DNA of 64,000 nt from Nageia nagi (GCA_050084985.1 JBITNC010000001.1:66154001-66218000); one strand, 5' to 3'; shown: positions 23,485 to 35,356, counted from the first letter of the stretch. Translations and numbers: made by a program. Notes: a model not told the origin generated them from the letters alone.

Positions 23485-24470
23485 TTATAAATTACCAATA
23501 TCTAAAATATTATTAGATGTACCTTTAAGATAAAATGTTATCCCATTTGATTCTAAAATCTCCCCTTTTAATTTCTTTATCTTTGTTTGCATTCCACATC
23601 TTTGGGGTAGAAGCATTGATTTGGAAAATATACTTAGTTGCATAAAAAAATATTCTTGTAGAATTATTCCCTCACCCATAGATCCTTCTAGTTATGATTG
23701 TTGTCTAACAAATCCTTTTAGTACTTTTAAAAATCTCTCCATAAAAAATTGCTTCTAGAACTCACAACACCTGCCATGTCAATATCATCTATTAGGTGGA
23801 TCAATAGGTGCACTTGTATGTCCATAACAATAATTTTTATTTTTATTTTTTAAGAATACAAATAGTTTTAACAAATAATGTGTGACATCTATCAATTTCA
23901 CCCACATGTATCTCCTTTGAAGATAACCACCTATTTATGAAAATATAATATCATCAAAATATTGCATGTCAAAATGCATAAAATATTATGAAACAACCAT
24001 GAATGTTTTTAACAACAACAAATATTTCTTTTTTAAGCATACAAATAGTTTCAAAAATTAATGTGTGCCATCTATCAATTTCACCCACATGTATCTCCTT
24101 TGAAGATAACCACCTATTTATGAAAATATAATATCATCAAAATATTGCATGTCAAAATGCGTAAAATATTATAAAAAAACCATGAATGTTTTCTTCATAT
24201 TGATGCTATAACATGACATACCTTAGAAATAATGATAATTGACCAATTTCTTTTCTTATATTATAAGTTAAACTCACACATCCATAAATTGCAATTGGAC
24301 AAATATGCTACAAATAAATATGTGAACTTGTAAGGAAAAATCTATTGTAAACTCACACATCTAGCAATAGATATATAGTATGAGATAAATAACTTCATGA
24401 AGGTGTGAAAATCATGAGACTTGAATCATATCATTTTACCATTGCTAGTGAATGCTCTTCTTGTATATGA
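23485..24470 (-). pseudogene. CACTA DUF4218 region
   Basis: FKSHDFHTFMKLFISY (about 24430-24380) corresponds to the K-S-H-D-C-H motif that opens DUF4218. After the duplicated stretch, FMERFLKVLKGFVRQQS-stop-LEGSMGEG (about 23750-23670) matches the Y-P-F-E-R-x-L-x-x-L-K and R-P-E-G-S-I-A-E-x-Y motif. The open frame 23679-23485 continues downstream. This domain accompanies TNP2 in plant CACTA elements. Confidence 0.85.
23845..24195. repeat. Direct tandem duplication of about 183 bp
   Basis: Two nearly identical copies begin TTTTTTAAG(A/C)ATACAAATAG at about 23848 and 24030 and end CATGAATGTTTT at about 24010 and 24193. They share CATGTATCTCCTTTGAAGAT and ATTGCATGTCAAAATGC. The duplication falls within the CACTA DUF4218 region, breaking the protein. 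Confidence 0.9.
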
Positions 24471-25279
24471 TCTATAGTCAGTTGGTTTTTTAATAATTCA
24501 AACAACTTGGTGTAACTTCTCCACTTCATCTTTTTTCATAATCCATATAGGATCAAGTACAGTTTACATTCCACCTTTATTATGGCCTATCCATAAGTGA
24601 GGCTTTGTCCTAATTTCTTTTTAATTCATTTCTCACTACTTCACTATCTAATTCTTTAGTTGTTGTGAACTTACACAAGGAATATGTAAAATTCTTTATA
24701 ATATGCATAGGATCCATCAAATGTGCCATTAAAAAGTCCTTCTAGTATGAAAGTCTATAAAATATTGATAGCCTTTTCATCCCTACAAACATGTATAAAA
24801 TTAACAATAATATAATCAGTAAAATAATGAAATTGAAATATTATAGATGTGCATATTTTTTTCAACATTAATAATCTCCCCTTTATGGAAGTCATTTTTT
24901 CTAGCAATAATATCATCTTCTTACCCTATAGTAGTTAGTACCTTCCTCATGGGCTCTTTGTCTAACTTCTTCTACTTTTTGTTGGTACTTTATCAACCAA
25001 CCATAGGAGTTGTGTAACAAGGAATGAAGGTGTTATCTTTTTTACCATAATTTTTGTTTATTTGAATTTTATTTTTTGTTGGCAAATATTTTCTATGGCC
25101 AAGGTATTCCATATTCTTAAAATGAGTTGAATGTCTTGTTGTGAGATTTTTTCTCACACTACAGATAAGCATAATAACCTTTTGTTTGAATACTTGTAAT
25201 AATTTTTATTAGAGAATGCACAACTAATCATATATTAAAAGAAAAATAAATAATATTTTTAATATTAAATTAATATACA

Positions 25280-26300
25280 CTAGTGATAAATATTGTATAT
25301 ATGCATACTTGAACAAACAGTAAGCCTTGAATAGTCATGTATAGTCCATTGTATTACATATAATTTGAATGATCTTTGATGGATAGGTTTAGATATATCA
25401 TTCATGTGAATTCCTCCCCACAAAAGCATCAGTTTGTCAATTATTGGTTCAAGGTAAACATCCATATTTCTCACGTAATGCTTTCTAGGGACTATAAAAG
25501 CTAACATCATATGCTTTTTTCTTGTAGACATCCATGGAGGTATATTATAATTTATTATAACAACATGCCAACATGAATAAGTAGATAATTGTTTCCCAAA
25601 TGGATTGACACCATCCATTGCTAAACCCAATATGACACTCCTAGGTTCAACTTGAAATTTATCAAGCTACTTTTACTTTGTTTGTTTCATTACTTTACTA
25701 TTTGTAAGAATATGAACTACATATTCACTTGTATTTCTTGCATGCCAATCCATAAGTTGTGCAAGTGACTTACACCAAAATAATCACATAAATCTAGGAA
25801 TGATTTGCATATAGCAAATTTTCTTTCAAGAAATCTTTTTCCCTTTTGTTCCTTTTTTTATCAACTTGCACCACACTTTGGACATGTACTTAATTTTTCA
25901 TATGGTCCTTTATACAATATGAAATGATTAATATAAGCATGGTATGTATCATACTCTATCCTTACATCCTTAAAAACTACATGTACCTTTTTGCATAAAG
26001 GAGGGATGACATTGTCACTTGCAAGTAGATTTTCATTTAGGAATCTATAGTACCACATAAAGTAATAAATTTATTATGTTAAATATTAAACAATACAAAA
26101 AAATATAATATATAAATTTGTATATATTTAAATATTAAAAAATTTACATAGTTTAGAAAAGCAGTTTGTATTTGGTCATCCATATTTGATTTTTAAATTC
26201 ATCAAACATAGGGTCATTAATAACTTGGATAAATGTGCTCCATATAATTTGGTGTTTGTAGCACTATACAAGATATCATTTTCTAAATCCCCATCCCTTA
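25280..26300 (-). pseudogene. CACTA TNP2-type transposase core
   Basis: The stretch 26058-25861 contains FKDVRIEYDTYHAYINHFIL and LSTCPKCGAS, matching the I-H-A-C-x-N-D-C-x-L-F and C-P-x-C-G block of TNP2 proteins. After a short broken region, 25630-25280 reads GLAMDGVNPFG, STYSCWHVVIINYNIPPWM, then DVYLEPIIDKLMLLWGGI and VIQWTIHDYS. These are the most conserved Transposase_21 motifs. Together they cover about a third of a usual transposase. Confidence 0.9.
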
Positions 26301-26438
26301 CACCATCATCCGTATGAGAAGAGGCATGAACGTATGCATCATCCTATCCATTTACATATATTGACTCAATATAATCATTCATTACATTATCATGATCCAC
26401 ATGAATATCATTATTATCTACATTATTATTGGTATCTA

Positions 26439-27063
26439 TGTAGACATCAAAAAATGAATTTCATTGTATTAAATAATTCATTTTATAGCATGAAAGAATA
26501 TTTAGTGTAAAAAGGATTAAAATATACACAAGTCAATGTAATCAATATAATGGACTATTGTATAATGTAAGAGGTATCAAATATCAAGAAAGACATCACA
26601 AACAATGTAATGTGCAATGATCCCAAGAATCAAATAGGATCAAAATGTTGCTATAAAAGAATATCAAAGGCAACATAATCACACATGAGCATCTAGCCAG
26701 AGAGAAAGATTAGAACAAGCAATATCATTTTATTCGACCAACAAAGGTGTTTTGTAATAACACCCATTCTTAAATTTGCTACACTCTTCATCTTATGTCA
26801 TGTATTTCAATTTTTTCTTATGGATTTGCATATTTCAAGTAGTTAATGATGTGCTTCTCAAATGTTGTTAATGATGTTCATGTCTTATGGTATGTTGTTG
26901 CAATTGCTGTATGATTCTTGTTATTTCATACAAATGTGAATTTGATGAAGATATCATATTTATCATATTTGTAAAGATGTCATATATTTTATATATGCTT
27001 TAATATTGCATTATATAAAAATAGTACTTTGATTTATTATTTATGCATTATTTTTATTTTACA
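26439..27063 (+). repeat. 5' LTR of gypsy-1
   Basis: Starts TGTAGACATC and ends TTTTACA, 625 bp. It matches 34287-34897 along the whole length, sharing for example TATTAAATAATTCATTTTAT and GCAATGATCCCAAGAATCAA. The start and end blocks also match the LTR of gypsy-2 at 57487, so both belong to one family. Confidence 0.92.
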
Positions 27064-27065
27064 TT

Positions 27066-27083
27066 TTGGTGAACTCGACTATT
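27066..27083 (+). promoter_or_regulatory. Primer binding site of gypsy-1
   Basis: TTGGTGAACTCGAC lies two or three bases after the LTR end. The TGG start is expected for pairing with a tRNA CCA end. Gypsy-2 has TTGGTGAACC at the same place (about 58109). Confidence 0.7.
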
Positions 27084-27188
27084 TTGATTTATCTTGCCCT
27101 ACTGGTGAGATATCATGAGATTTTTGTAAAGAATTGACTTTGTTAACAACATGCAAAGATTATTTTTGCACTATTATCTATGTGAAAA

Positions 27189-28345
27189 ATGGAACAAATT
27201 GTAATGCAATTGGCCAAGATGATACAAGAATTAGCAAAGCAAGTGGTTGTGATGTAGATTTCAAGTAGTAATTCATAGTCAGCTACAGATCCAAACATAG
27301 TTGCAAGGATAACCAATCTTGAGAATAGTAATAGGTCCCAAAAAAAAGAGGAAGATTATGATGGTGTATTCACCATACCCTTATCAAATGATATTTGTAA
27401 TTATCCCCTACCACTTGATCATAAGTCCCCCAAGTTCAAGATGTTTAGTGATGATCAAGTCCCAAAGCAACATCTTATAAGGTTTTGAGAGGAGTGCTTG
27501 TTGAAATTAGGATCAGAGGTGAAATTGATAGAAAAATATTTTCCAAGGAATTTGAAAGGTGACACCAACCAATGGTTCTACAATTTTTCAAAGGGATCCA
27601 TAGATTCATTCAAGTCATTAGTACAATTATTCATGAATCAATATAAGCATAATATCAAAGATCAAGAAATTATTATAGAATTATGTATCATACACCAAGG
27701 AAGCAATGAAACCTTAGAGAAGTATATTAAGAAATTTAAAAAAGGTATGGAAATCTATTTGTAGAAAGTTGGATGAGAATGAAATTTTTGATATATTTAA
27801 AGATTCTATTTTGCTAATTATTAATTTGCATGGTTCAACTAAGAAATATATTGAATTTGGGGTATTGGTAAAGAAATTGTTACAAAAAAACAAATTTATT
27901 GAGTTATGAGATCTTAAGTATACATATACTTCTTACAATAAGGAGAATCATAAGACATATACCAAGAAGGAGGAAAAGATAGTAAATATCATTGATGCAC
28001 CTGCACCTGCACCTACCCCTGCATTAACAAGATCAACCACAACAAGATATAGAAAGTATACATTTCCAATTTAGGCAAAGTTTATTTTGAGAGATTTGAT
28101 TAAGAAGGATTTATTACAACCATTAGATAGAAGAGCAGAAGATGATAGTGTTTCAATGGGAAATACTAAGGCTTATTGTGCTTATCATAAAAGATGTTAT
28201 CATACAAACTTTTGTAAAGCATTAGAAGCTACAATTTTGGACTTTATTGCACAAGAAAAATATGAAATTAATCATAATACTTCATATCCAAAGATTGCAG
28301 TAAACATAGTTTTAGTGGATAGAAATGTTTGTGCTATATTATGAA
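27189..28345 (+). pseudogene. Gypsy-1 gag
   Basis: The ATG at 27189 (MEQIVMQLAKMIQELAKQVV) is the first in a coding-like frame. The capsid region reads FPRNLKGDTNQWFYNF, FKSLVQLFMNQYKHNIK and ETLEKYIKKFKKGM (27498-27764), the Retrotrans_gag pattern. After frame breaks, 28087-28344 carries YCAYHKRCYHTNFCKALEAT, a C-x2-H-x4-H-x4-C zinc-knuckle-like motif typical of Tat gag ends. Gypsy-2 has the same blocks at 58525 and near 59190. Confidence 0.9.
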
Positions 28346-28639
28346 GGGGCATCCAAAGAATATTCCAAATTTGATTACTACTAAACAAGTGTCCCACATG
28401 ATTCTAAAGCTTATAGCATGATTGAGTAATTGAAAACTACTCCTACTAAGATTAGCTTGTATGATCTTATATCTACATCTAAAAAGCATTGAGATATATT
28501 GTATGCTTTGTTCAAAAATAAACTTGTTTCCACTAATATGAATGCTACTATATTTTCAAAAAAAATTAGGTATATTAAGGAATGTGATGGAATTTCATTT
28601 TATAGGTCTGAAAAAATTAGTAAATAAATTATTGTTGAA

Positions 28640-29143
28640 TGTTTAGCCTTGTACATCATACCTATGATAGAAGTATGAGAAATAAAAAGAATATTAGTAG
28701 ATAATGGATCAGCTATTAATGTGTGTTCTCATAAATTTTTAATACAACTTCAAGAAAAAGGTGCAAAAATGCTTCCTTTAGAAGAAAACACATTTCAAAG
28801 TAGAGCATATGATAGTTCATCAAAAAATCCACTTAGAATAGCTACACTTTTGGTCACAATATGGGTTAAAATAATTGAAGCTTAGGTTTAGGTTATGGAT
28901 TTAAAGTTGTCTTATAACCTATTATTAGGAAGACCTTGGCTTCATGATATGGATGTAGTACCATCAATAATACATGGTAGTTTGAACTTTAAATATCAAG
29001 GTGAGGTACATACAATAATATGTGATTTAGAATCATATGCCTTATGCAATGTACCAAAAAAGGAGAAATTCACCATGACTTTTCCTAGATATGAAATTGT
29101 ACCTTTGGAAGTAGAAACAACAATGGTAAAAATAGAAAAATAG
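28640..29143 (+). pseudogene. Gypsy-1 aspartic protease
   Basis: ILVDNGSAINVCSHKFLIQL (about 28692) is the active-site strand in the V-D-N-G-S-A-x-N form found in Tat elements. LSYNLLLGRPWLHDMDVVPS (about 28908) matches the second conserved block, L-x-Y-N-x-x-L-G-R-P-W-L-H. Gypsy-2 has the equivalent at 59720 and 59930. Confidence 0.88.
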
Positions 29144-29970
29144 CTTTAGATTGCAGAGATAGGAATGGGAATGTATAGAATTGAGAACTTTGATCCAGTA
29201 ATGTCCTTAAAAGATTTGGGGTGATTGAAAATATTCAGTATTGAGGGATGTCAACAAATGCAATACTATTTGTATGCTATCAACAATGTGAAAATAGTAA
29301 AGAAGATGGTGGCTCTTGCTCTACAACAATGTTATCTCCTAACCTAGTTGCCTCAATAAAGGATCAAATGAAGAACACAATGGGTAAAAAATTTCCATCT
29401 CCTTTTGTACATAAACACATGATAGAAAATTGTAAGTATGAAGAGGGGGTTTAGGCAAATCAAAATAAGGTATTTCTTCTTTTACTACTACATTAGGAGA
29501 TCAAAAAACTAAGAATGGATTGGGTGGTGATATAAATACAAAACACACTATGGGACCTATCAAGTTTGTTAAAGAATGCAATGTAATTGAGCTTTTTGAT
29601 GATATTGATAAATATTTATTGCTTGATGATACTATACCACTTGATTTTGATTATTTTAATACTGATGATGATATCTTAGAATACATGGGGGCACATTTAG
29701 AGTTTCCTAATCAAATGAGAAATGGAAAATAAGCTACATCCTTAGTGAGCATGGGTATTTTGGATAAGAGGTAAATTTTAATAAAGTATTTTAGGTTTAG
29801 CAAGAAGATGATGATACATGTGATATTCAAGGATTGGAAGCGTTACCTTCATTATTGCAAAAAAAAGGATGAATTAGTATTCATGATTGAAGAATTAATA
29901 GATTTAAACATTGGAACAAGTTATGAAGAGAATTTGAAAAAGGTTGGAGCTTCCCTTCCAACACCTCAAC
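29144..29970 (+). pseudogene. Gypsy-1 acidic linker between protease and RT
   Basis: The open frame 29520-29732 contains ELFDDIDKYLLLDDTIPLDF and DYFNTDDDILEYMGAHLEFP. The family copy at 60570-60821 reads EFDYFNTNDNILEYLRAHLE at the same point. Both precede RT by several hundred bases. No known domain is recognised, but conservation between two diverged copies suggests the protein linker was under selection. Confidence 0.7.
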
Positions 29971-30790
29971 AATAAAGGTACAAAAATAAGTTTATTAAAA
30001 ATCATAAGAATTTTGCATGGTCTTATACTGATATTCTTGGTTTATATCCTTCTTTTGTTATGCATAATTTATCGCTTAAGAAAGGAGACAAACCTATTAA
30101 ATAAAAACCAAGAAAGATGCATCCTTCTAAGGAATTGTTAGTCAAGAAAGAAAATGAAAAATATTTGAATGTTGGGTTCATTAAACCAATAGATTATTCA
30201 AAATGGATAGCTAACATTTTTCTTGTTATTAAACTTACTAGAGAGATAAGAGTTTGTACTAATTTTCATGATATCAATAACACTTATCTAAAAGATGATT
30301 TTCTATTACCAAATATTGATATGATTGTGGATAGTATTGCTAGTTATGATACTTTATCTTTTATGGATGGATTTTTAGGATATAATCAAATTTTAATTAA
30401 TCTAGCTAATCAACATAAGACTACTTTTACTACACCTTAGGAACATGTTTATTAAAAGGTTATGCCCTTTGTATTGAAAAATATAGGTGCTCCTTATCAA
30501 AGAGCTATGGTGGCTATGTTCCATGATAATATTAAAAAATTAGTGGAGGTGTATGTTGATGATATTTTTATCAAATCAAAGCAAGGCCAAGATCATTTGG
30601 AGCTCTTTGAAGAGGTGTTTTTCATTCTCAAAAGGCATAAGCTTATACTAAAACCTCAAAAGTGTGCTTTTGGTGTTACTTTAAGAAAATTAATTGGTTT
30701 CATGGTCTCAAAAAGGGGTATTGAGGTATATCCTAAGAAGTTAAAATCCATATTGAGTATGCCAACTACAAATAACCTCAAATAATTGAG
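29971..30790 (+). pseudogene. Gypsy-1 reverse transcriptase
   Basis: Landmarks in order: NFAWSYTDI-like (about 30010), MHPSKELLVKKENEKYLNVG (30117), CTNFHDINNTYLKDDFLLPN, DTLSFMDGFLGYNQI, KTTFTTP followed by a stop where gypsy-2 has Trp, MPFVLKNIGAPYQRAMV, and the catalytic Y-V-D-D at 30552-30563. LKPQKCAFGVTLRKLIGFMV and KRGIEVYPKKLKSI follow. All RT blocks are present but the frame is broken at about 30440. Confidence 0.93.
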
Positions 30791-30889
30791 AAGTCTTCAA
30801 GGGAATATAAATTTGTTAAGAAGGTTCATTTCTCAACTTGGTGATAAGTGTAGGCCATTTACTCATTTATTGAAAAAGGATGTCAAGTT

Positions 30890-31350
30890 TGTATAGGATG
30901 ATAAGAGTCAAAAAGCATTTGAAGATATAAAATAGTATTTGCTAAATTCTTCTATTTTAGTGCCTATAAATTTTGAAAAAGAAGCATATCTTTATATATC
31001 ATCCATATTATATGCCTTGGAGGAAATTTTATGTTAGAAACATGATAAAAATAAAGAAAGAGAAATATACTATCTTAGAAAAACTCTCATAGATTATGAA
31101 ACAAGATATACCCCTATGGAAAAGCTTTTCTTTGGTATTATTTTTTGCTATAGAAAAACTAAGGTGTTATCTTTTATATTGCACTACATATGTTGTTAGC
31201 CCAATTAATCCATTGAAATATCTTGTTACAAAGTAGCATTTATCAGGAGGGTAGCTAAGTGGTTGATGTTTTTGCAAGAGTTTGACATCAATATGTTGAA
31301 GAAAAACTTTGAAAGTATAGAAAATTACAAACTTGATACCAAAATTTCTC
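30890..31350 (+). pseudogene. Gypsy-1 first RNase H
   Basis: With several stops, the frame contains SQKAFEDIK, LNSSILVPINFEKEAYLYIS, REIYYLRKTLIDYETRYTPM and EKLFFGIIFC, then RRVAKWLMFLQEFDI. This is the RT-linked RNase H (RT_RNaseH) of Ty3/gypsy elements. Catalytic residues cannot be judged because of the breaks. Confidence 0.85.
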
Positions 31351-31487
31351 CAGAATGATGGTACAATGGTGCATGAAGAATTTCTAGATGAATATGATGA
31401 GGATTCATGTTGTCAACGATGTGTGATATTATATGAATGCTATCAATAACATGATGGTGAAGATATGGTTATACCATATGAATTTGT

Positions 31488-32010
31488 TTGCTAGATGGAT
31501 TGGATGAACCTATATCTTGGATATTGTATTTTGATGGATCAAAATGTAATTATGGGGCAGGTGCAGGTATTGTTCTAGTATCACCTTTCAACAAGGTAAT
31601 CCCTATGGCATATAGACTTGGCTTTTATTGCACTAACAACATAGTAGAACATGAATATCTAATTTTGGGTTTGAAAGTAGTTATGACTTTGAAAATAAAA
31701 ATATTTGGAAATATATGGTAATTTACAACTTATAAATCAAGTTAATGATACATATAATACAAAATATGAGAAATTGAAACCATACAGGATAGTGGTTACT
31801 AAATTGCTTGATGAGTTTAATAGGTATAATATTCAAAATATTCTAAGGACTAATAATAGGTATACAAATGCAATGGTAAGTGCATCTTCATTAGCACCAA
31901 TTGAGATAGTATATGAAGAAACTATCCTCAATATTAGAAAGCTTGGGTACACCTTCTTAACTTGGTCAACTAGAAGAAGTATATACATGTCTTCTTTCTA
32001 TAGAAAGTGA
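31488..32010 (+). pseudogene. Gypsy-1 second (plant-type) RNase H
   Basis: WILYFDGSKCNYGAGAGIVL (about 31515) is the D-G-S catalytic strand of an RVT_3 RNase H; RLGFYCTNNIVEHEYLILGL follows, with His where relatives have the catalytic Glu-Tyr-Glu region. After a frameshift near 31705, NLQLINQVNDTYNTKYEKL and RTNNRYTNAM (N-R/x-A-D in relatives) complete the fold. This extra domain is an acquired RNase H characteristic of Tat-lineage elements. Confidence 0.9.
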
Positions 32011-32199
32011 TCCTCAGCAATGGTATATTGATATTTACAATTATTTGGAAGATTAAAAAATTCCAGAGAATGATGATAGAAATGAAAGAGTTAGAATAAA
32101 GAGGATAACTATCAATTATGTGATTATTGGTGAAGTTTTGTATAAAACATAATTTGATGGAGCTCTTCTGAGATGACTAATACAACATGAAATAATAAC

Positions 32200-33278
32200 A
32201 ACACTAGAATAAGCACATGATGGGTTGTGTGGAGGTCACTTCTTTGCAAAAGCACTATACACCAAGCTTTTGTGAATTATTTGCTATTGGCCTACAATGG
32301 AGGAGGATTTCAAGAATCATGTTAAGAGTTATTTACAATATCAAAAGCATTCAAATTTAGAAAAAAAACCAACTCAAAAATTAAACTCCATAGTTTCACC
32401 ATGGCCATTTGCAACTTGGGGCATAGAGTTGATTAGGCTTATTAATCTGCATTCAAGGGAAGATCACAAATTCATCATCATAACTATAGAGTTTACTACA
32501 AAGTGGGTTGAAGATATTCCAATGAAATAAATCACACAAGATAAAATTATTGCTTTCTTGGTTGAAAATATCATCACAAGTTTTGGAGTACCATAAACAT
32601 TGATCATGGATAATGGTTCAAATTTCAAAGTAAGGACATGAAAGCCTTTTGTAAAAAGTTTCATATTCCTAAAACATTTTCTTTAGTATATTATACTTAA
32701 GGGAATGGTCAAGCGAAAGCATTAAACAAAAATATAAAAAGCATTTTGGAAAAAATATGGGATAGATACAAAGCAGATTGGTATGAACAGTCATCTTATG
32801 CACTTTGGGCATATAGAACAAGTATTAGAACAACCACTAAGGCAACACCATTTATATTAGTTTATAGAGATGATGTTGTTGTACCACTATAGTTGGATAT
32901 ACCATCTCTAATATCTCACAACAAGGAGACATATCAGATGAAGAAGCAAGAAATGCTAGACTACAATAGTTGGAAGCACTTGATGAAAAGAGAATCAAGG
33001 GAATTGCACATTAGAAGGCATATCATGCAAAGCTAAAGAGGGAATTTAGCAAGAAAATCAAACCAAAGGAGTTTATAATAGGATACTTGGTGTTGAAAGA
33101 GAACATCAACAAAATAGTAGTAAATGATGAAGTAAAAGGAAAGCTTGAACCAAATTGGTTAGGCCCATTTGTTGTCATTGGAGAAATAGGATTAGAAGCC
33201 TATAGATTGCTATCCATGGATGGTAGAAAAGAAACAAAAACCTTTAATGCCATGCATATTAAACATTTTTTTGCATAA
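32200..33278 (+). pseudogene. Gypsy-1 integrase
   Basis: The zinc-binding part reads HDGLCGGHFFAKALYTKL and CYWPTMEEDFKNHVKSYLQY with one Cys replaced. The core reads WPFATWGIELIRLINLHS, HKFIIITIEFTTKWVEDIPM and IIMDNGSNF-like (second catalytic Asp, about 32605). The C-terminal part is open at 33087-33278: KLEPNWLGPFVVIGEIG, EAYRLLSMDGRK and FNAMHIKHFFA. No chromodomain is seen, as expected for Tat. Several stops occur in the core. Confidence 0.9.
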
Positions 33279-34271
33279 AATAGTAGTTTTGTACCTTGCA
33301 CAATAATGAATATCTTACATAAGGTACATGTACTTTATATTCTATTTTTATTTTTATAATTTATTTGGTTGTTACAACAATGTTAACAACATGCATTACT
33401 ATATGTACACTATTATTAGTGTGAAAAAAAAAGAGAAAAGGAAAAAATAAAAAAATAAAAAAGATAGTATAATGTTTGCATACCATGTACATAAAAATGT
33501 GAGATCTTCGATGGCCATCAATACGGCTAGTGAGAGTTCACTCACTTAAAATTTAAACCTATGATGCAACCATTAGTAAGATGTTGATATTGATGCATCC
33601 TCAATGGAAGATGCAACTTACTTTGTATCCACATGATTTTTCTTTTATCCATAAAAAGCATAATATATCAGGGTCATATACATACAATGTATGACCACCA
33701 ATAGCCATTGTTATGACTAGTGAGAGTTCACTCACTTAAAAGACAAAATGATTATGTGATCATAAGTAGATTACTGACATTGACTCATCATCAATGGACA
33801 ATGCAATTCACTATGTATCTAAAATATTTTCATGCAAGGTATGTCTAACACTTTTTGTAGGTACCTACATCAATAGAAGGAAAGTAAATGAAGTATAATT
33901 CATGTTACTAATGACATTCCATTATTTATATGTCATCAGTAGCATTCATATCAAATAACTGAGAGCTAAAATCAAGGGACCACTTATGTATCAGGGCATG
34001 GATGTCATAACATCAAAATCTAGAGTATCAAAAATAAAAGAGCAATCATATTCATGGTTGGATAGTAAAAGGGGTAAAAAGATACACTTCTTCATATTTT
34101 GTATTAGTTGCATCACCCAAGGAGCTTTTCTGGAGAAACCAAGTCAAAAGTGGGTACTAAAGGATCTTCATCATCAAATGATAGTGCTAGATAAAAAGTT
34201 CAAATATTTTAAAAACATTTCTTCTATATTTCTTCTTTGGATATGTAATCTCATTTCTTCAATCACAACTC
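33279..34271 (+). repeat. Gypsy-1 3' untranslated region with 190-bp tandem repeats
   Basis: Two units about 190 bp apart share the block CTAGTGAGAGTTCACTCACT (near 33527 and 33717) and a following CATCAATGGA(C/A)(A/G)ATGCAA. The block contains a potential stem AGTGAG/CTCACT around a 6-base loop. Gypsy-2 has three such units at 62500-63030. Tandem repeats in this region are known for Tat elements. A purine-rich A/G tract lies at 33422-33470. Confidence 0.8.
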
Positions 34272-34273
34272 CA

Positions 34274-34286
34274 AATAGGGGAAAAA
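34274..34286 (+). promoter_or_regulatory. Polypurine tract of gypsy-1
   Basis: AATAGGGGAAAAA immediately precedes the 3' LTR start TGTAAACATT. The equivalent in gypsy-2 is AGAGGGGCAAAA before 63603. Confidence 0.85.
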
Positions 34287-34897
34287 TGTAAACATTTAAA
34301 AATGAATTTTCTTGTATTAAATAATTCATTTTATAGCATCAAGGAATATATATTATAAAAAGAATAAAAATATACCCAAGGTAATGTAATCAATATAATG
34401 TAAGAGGTATCAAATATCAATAAATACACCACACATAATGTAATATGCAATGATCCCAAGAATCAAAGAGGATCAAAATGTTGATATAAAAGAATATCAA
34501 AGGCAACATAATCACACATGAGTATATAGCTAGAGAGAAACATTAGAACCAAAAAATATTATTTTATCCAACCAACCAAGATATTTTATAACACCACCCA
34601 TTCTTATATTTTCTACACTCTTTGTCTTATTTTGCGTATTACAATTTCTCCTTATGGATCTACATATTTCAATTCGTTGATAATGTGCTTCTCTAATATT
34701 GTTAACAATGTTTGTATCTCATGGTTTATTTTTGTGATTGATGTATGATTCATGTTATTTCATATAGATGTGAATCTAATAAAGACATAATATTTATCAT
34801 ATTCATAAATATATTATATTTCTGATATATGCTTCAATATTCCATTATAGAAAAATAGTGCTTCGATTTATTATTTATGCATTATTTTTATTCTACA
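34287..34897 (+). repeat. 3' LTR of gypsy-1
   Basis: Starts TGTAAACATT and ends TTCTACA, 611 bp. It lacks short stretches present in the 5' LTR, notably about 14 bp near TGGACTATTG. Divergence from the 5' LTR is obvious by eye, so the insertion is old. Confidence 0.92.
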
Positions 34898-35356
34898 ATC
34901 TGAATGTATGTCCTCATTGAATGCAAGAGCTGGTAGAATATTTAGTTTTATCAGCAAATGTTCATATTCTTTTGGATTTAAGAGTGTATGTAGTCACTTC
35001 CTTTGATCCCTACTTGCATTTGTTTGATACAAAGTGGGTACATAAGATCTTTTGCTAGAGTGGTCCTATATATTTGTTGCATTTTGATGTTTATATCAAA
35101 TAAGTTGTTATAGAAAATTAAAATAATTTAAAAAAATATAATATTTTTATTAAAAAATGAATAAGTATATTGAATTAGTAATAAATAAACAAGTGCATTG
35201 CAATAATAGCTCATCAACAGGTTTTACATAATATTTTCATTAATTTTATTTGAAAAAAAATAACATCTTTCATTAATATATGCATGAATAAACATCAATA
35301 AGGACTTCATTTTTAAGCCTTTTATAAGTATTTTACTTTACATTTTGGAGGTTTTA

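Larger units (their letters stand above)
22389..26433 (-). mobile_element. CACTA (En/Spm-type) transposon, proximal part
   Basis: Minus-strand remnants of a CACTA transposase occur in the normal order: TNP2 (Transposase_21), DUF4218, then DUF4216. The gypsy element at 26439-34897 has inserted upstream of the TNP2 region, with flanking ATCTA and ATCTG as target duplication. The element continues at 34903. Terminal inverted repeats starting CACTA were not found. Stops and at least one internal duplication show it is dead. Confidence 0.85.
26439..34897 (+). mobile_element. Ty3/gypsy retrotransposon, Tat type (gypsy-1)
   Basis: A full-length element of 8,459 bp with two LTRs, primer binding site, gag, protease, RT, RNase H, a second RNase H, integrase and polypurine tract, in that order. 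The extra RNase H between the first one and integrase is the hallmark of the Tat lineage. Flanks ATCTA (26434-26438) and ATCTG (34898-34902) are a 5-bp target duplication with one change. It sits inside the minus-strand CACTA element. Stops and shifts occur in all genes. Confidence 0.93.

Noticed and set aside
33422-33480. A/G-rich tract considered as a polypurine tract
   Set aside because: It is followed by the 3' tandem repeats, not an LTR; the true tract is at 34274-34286.
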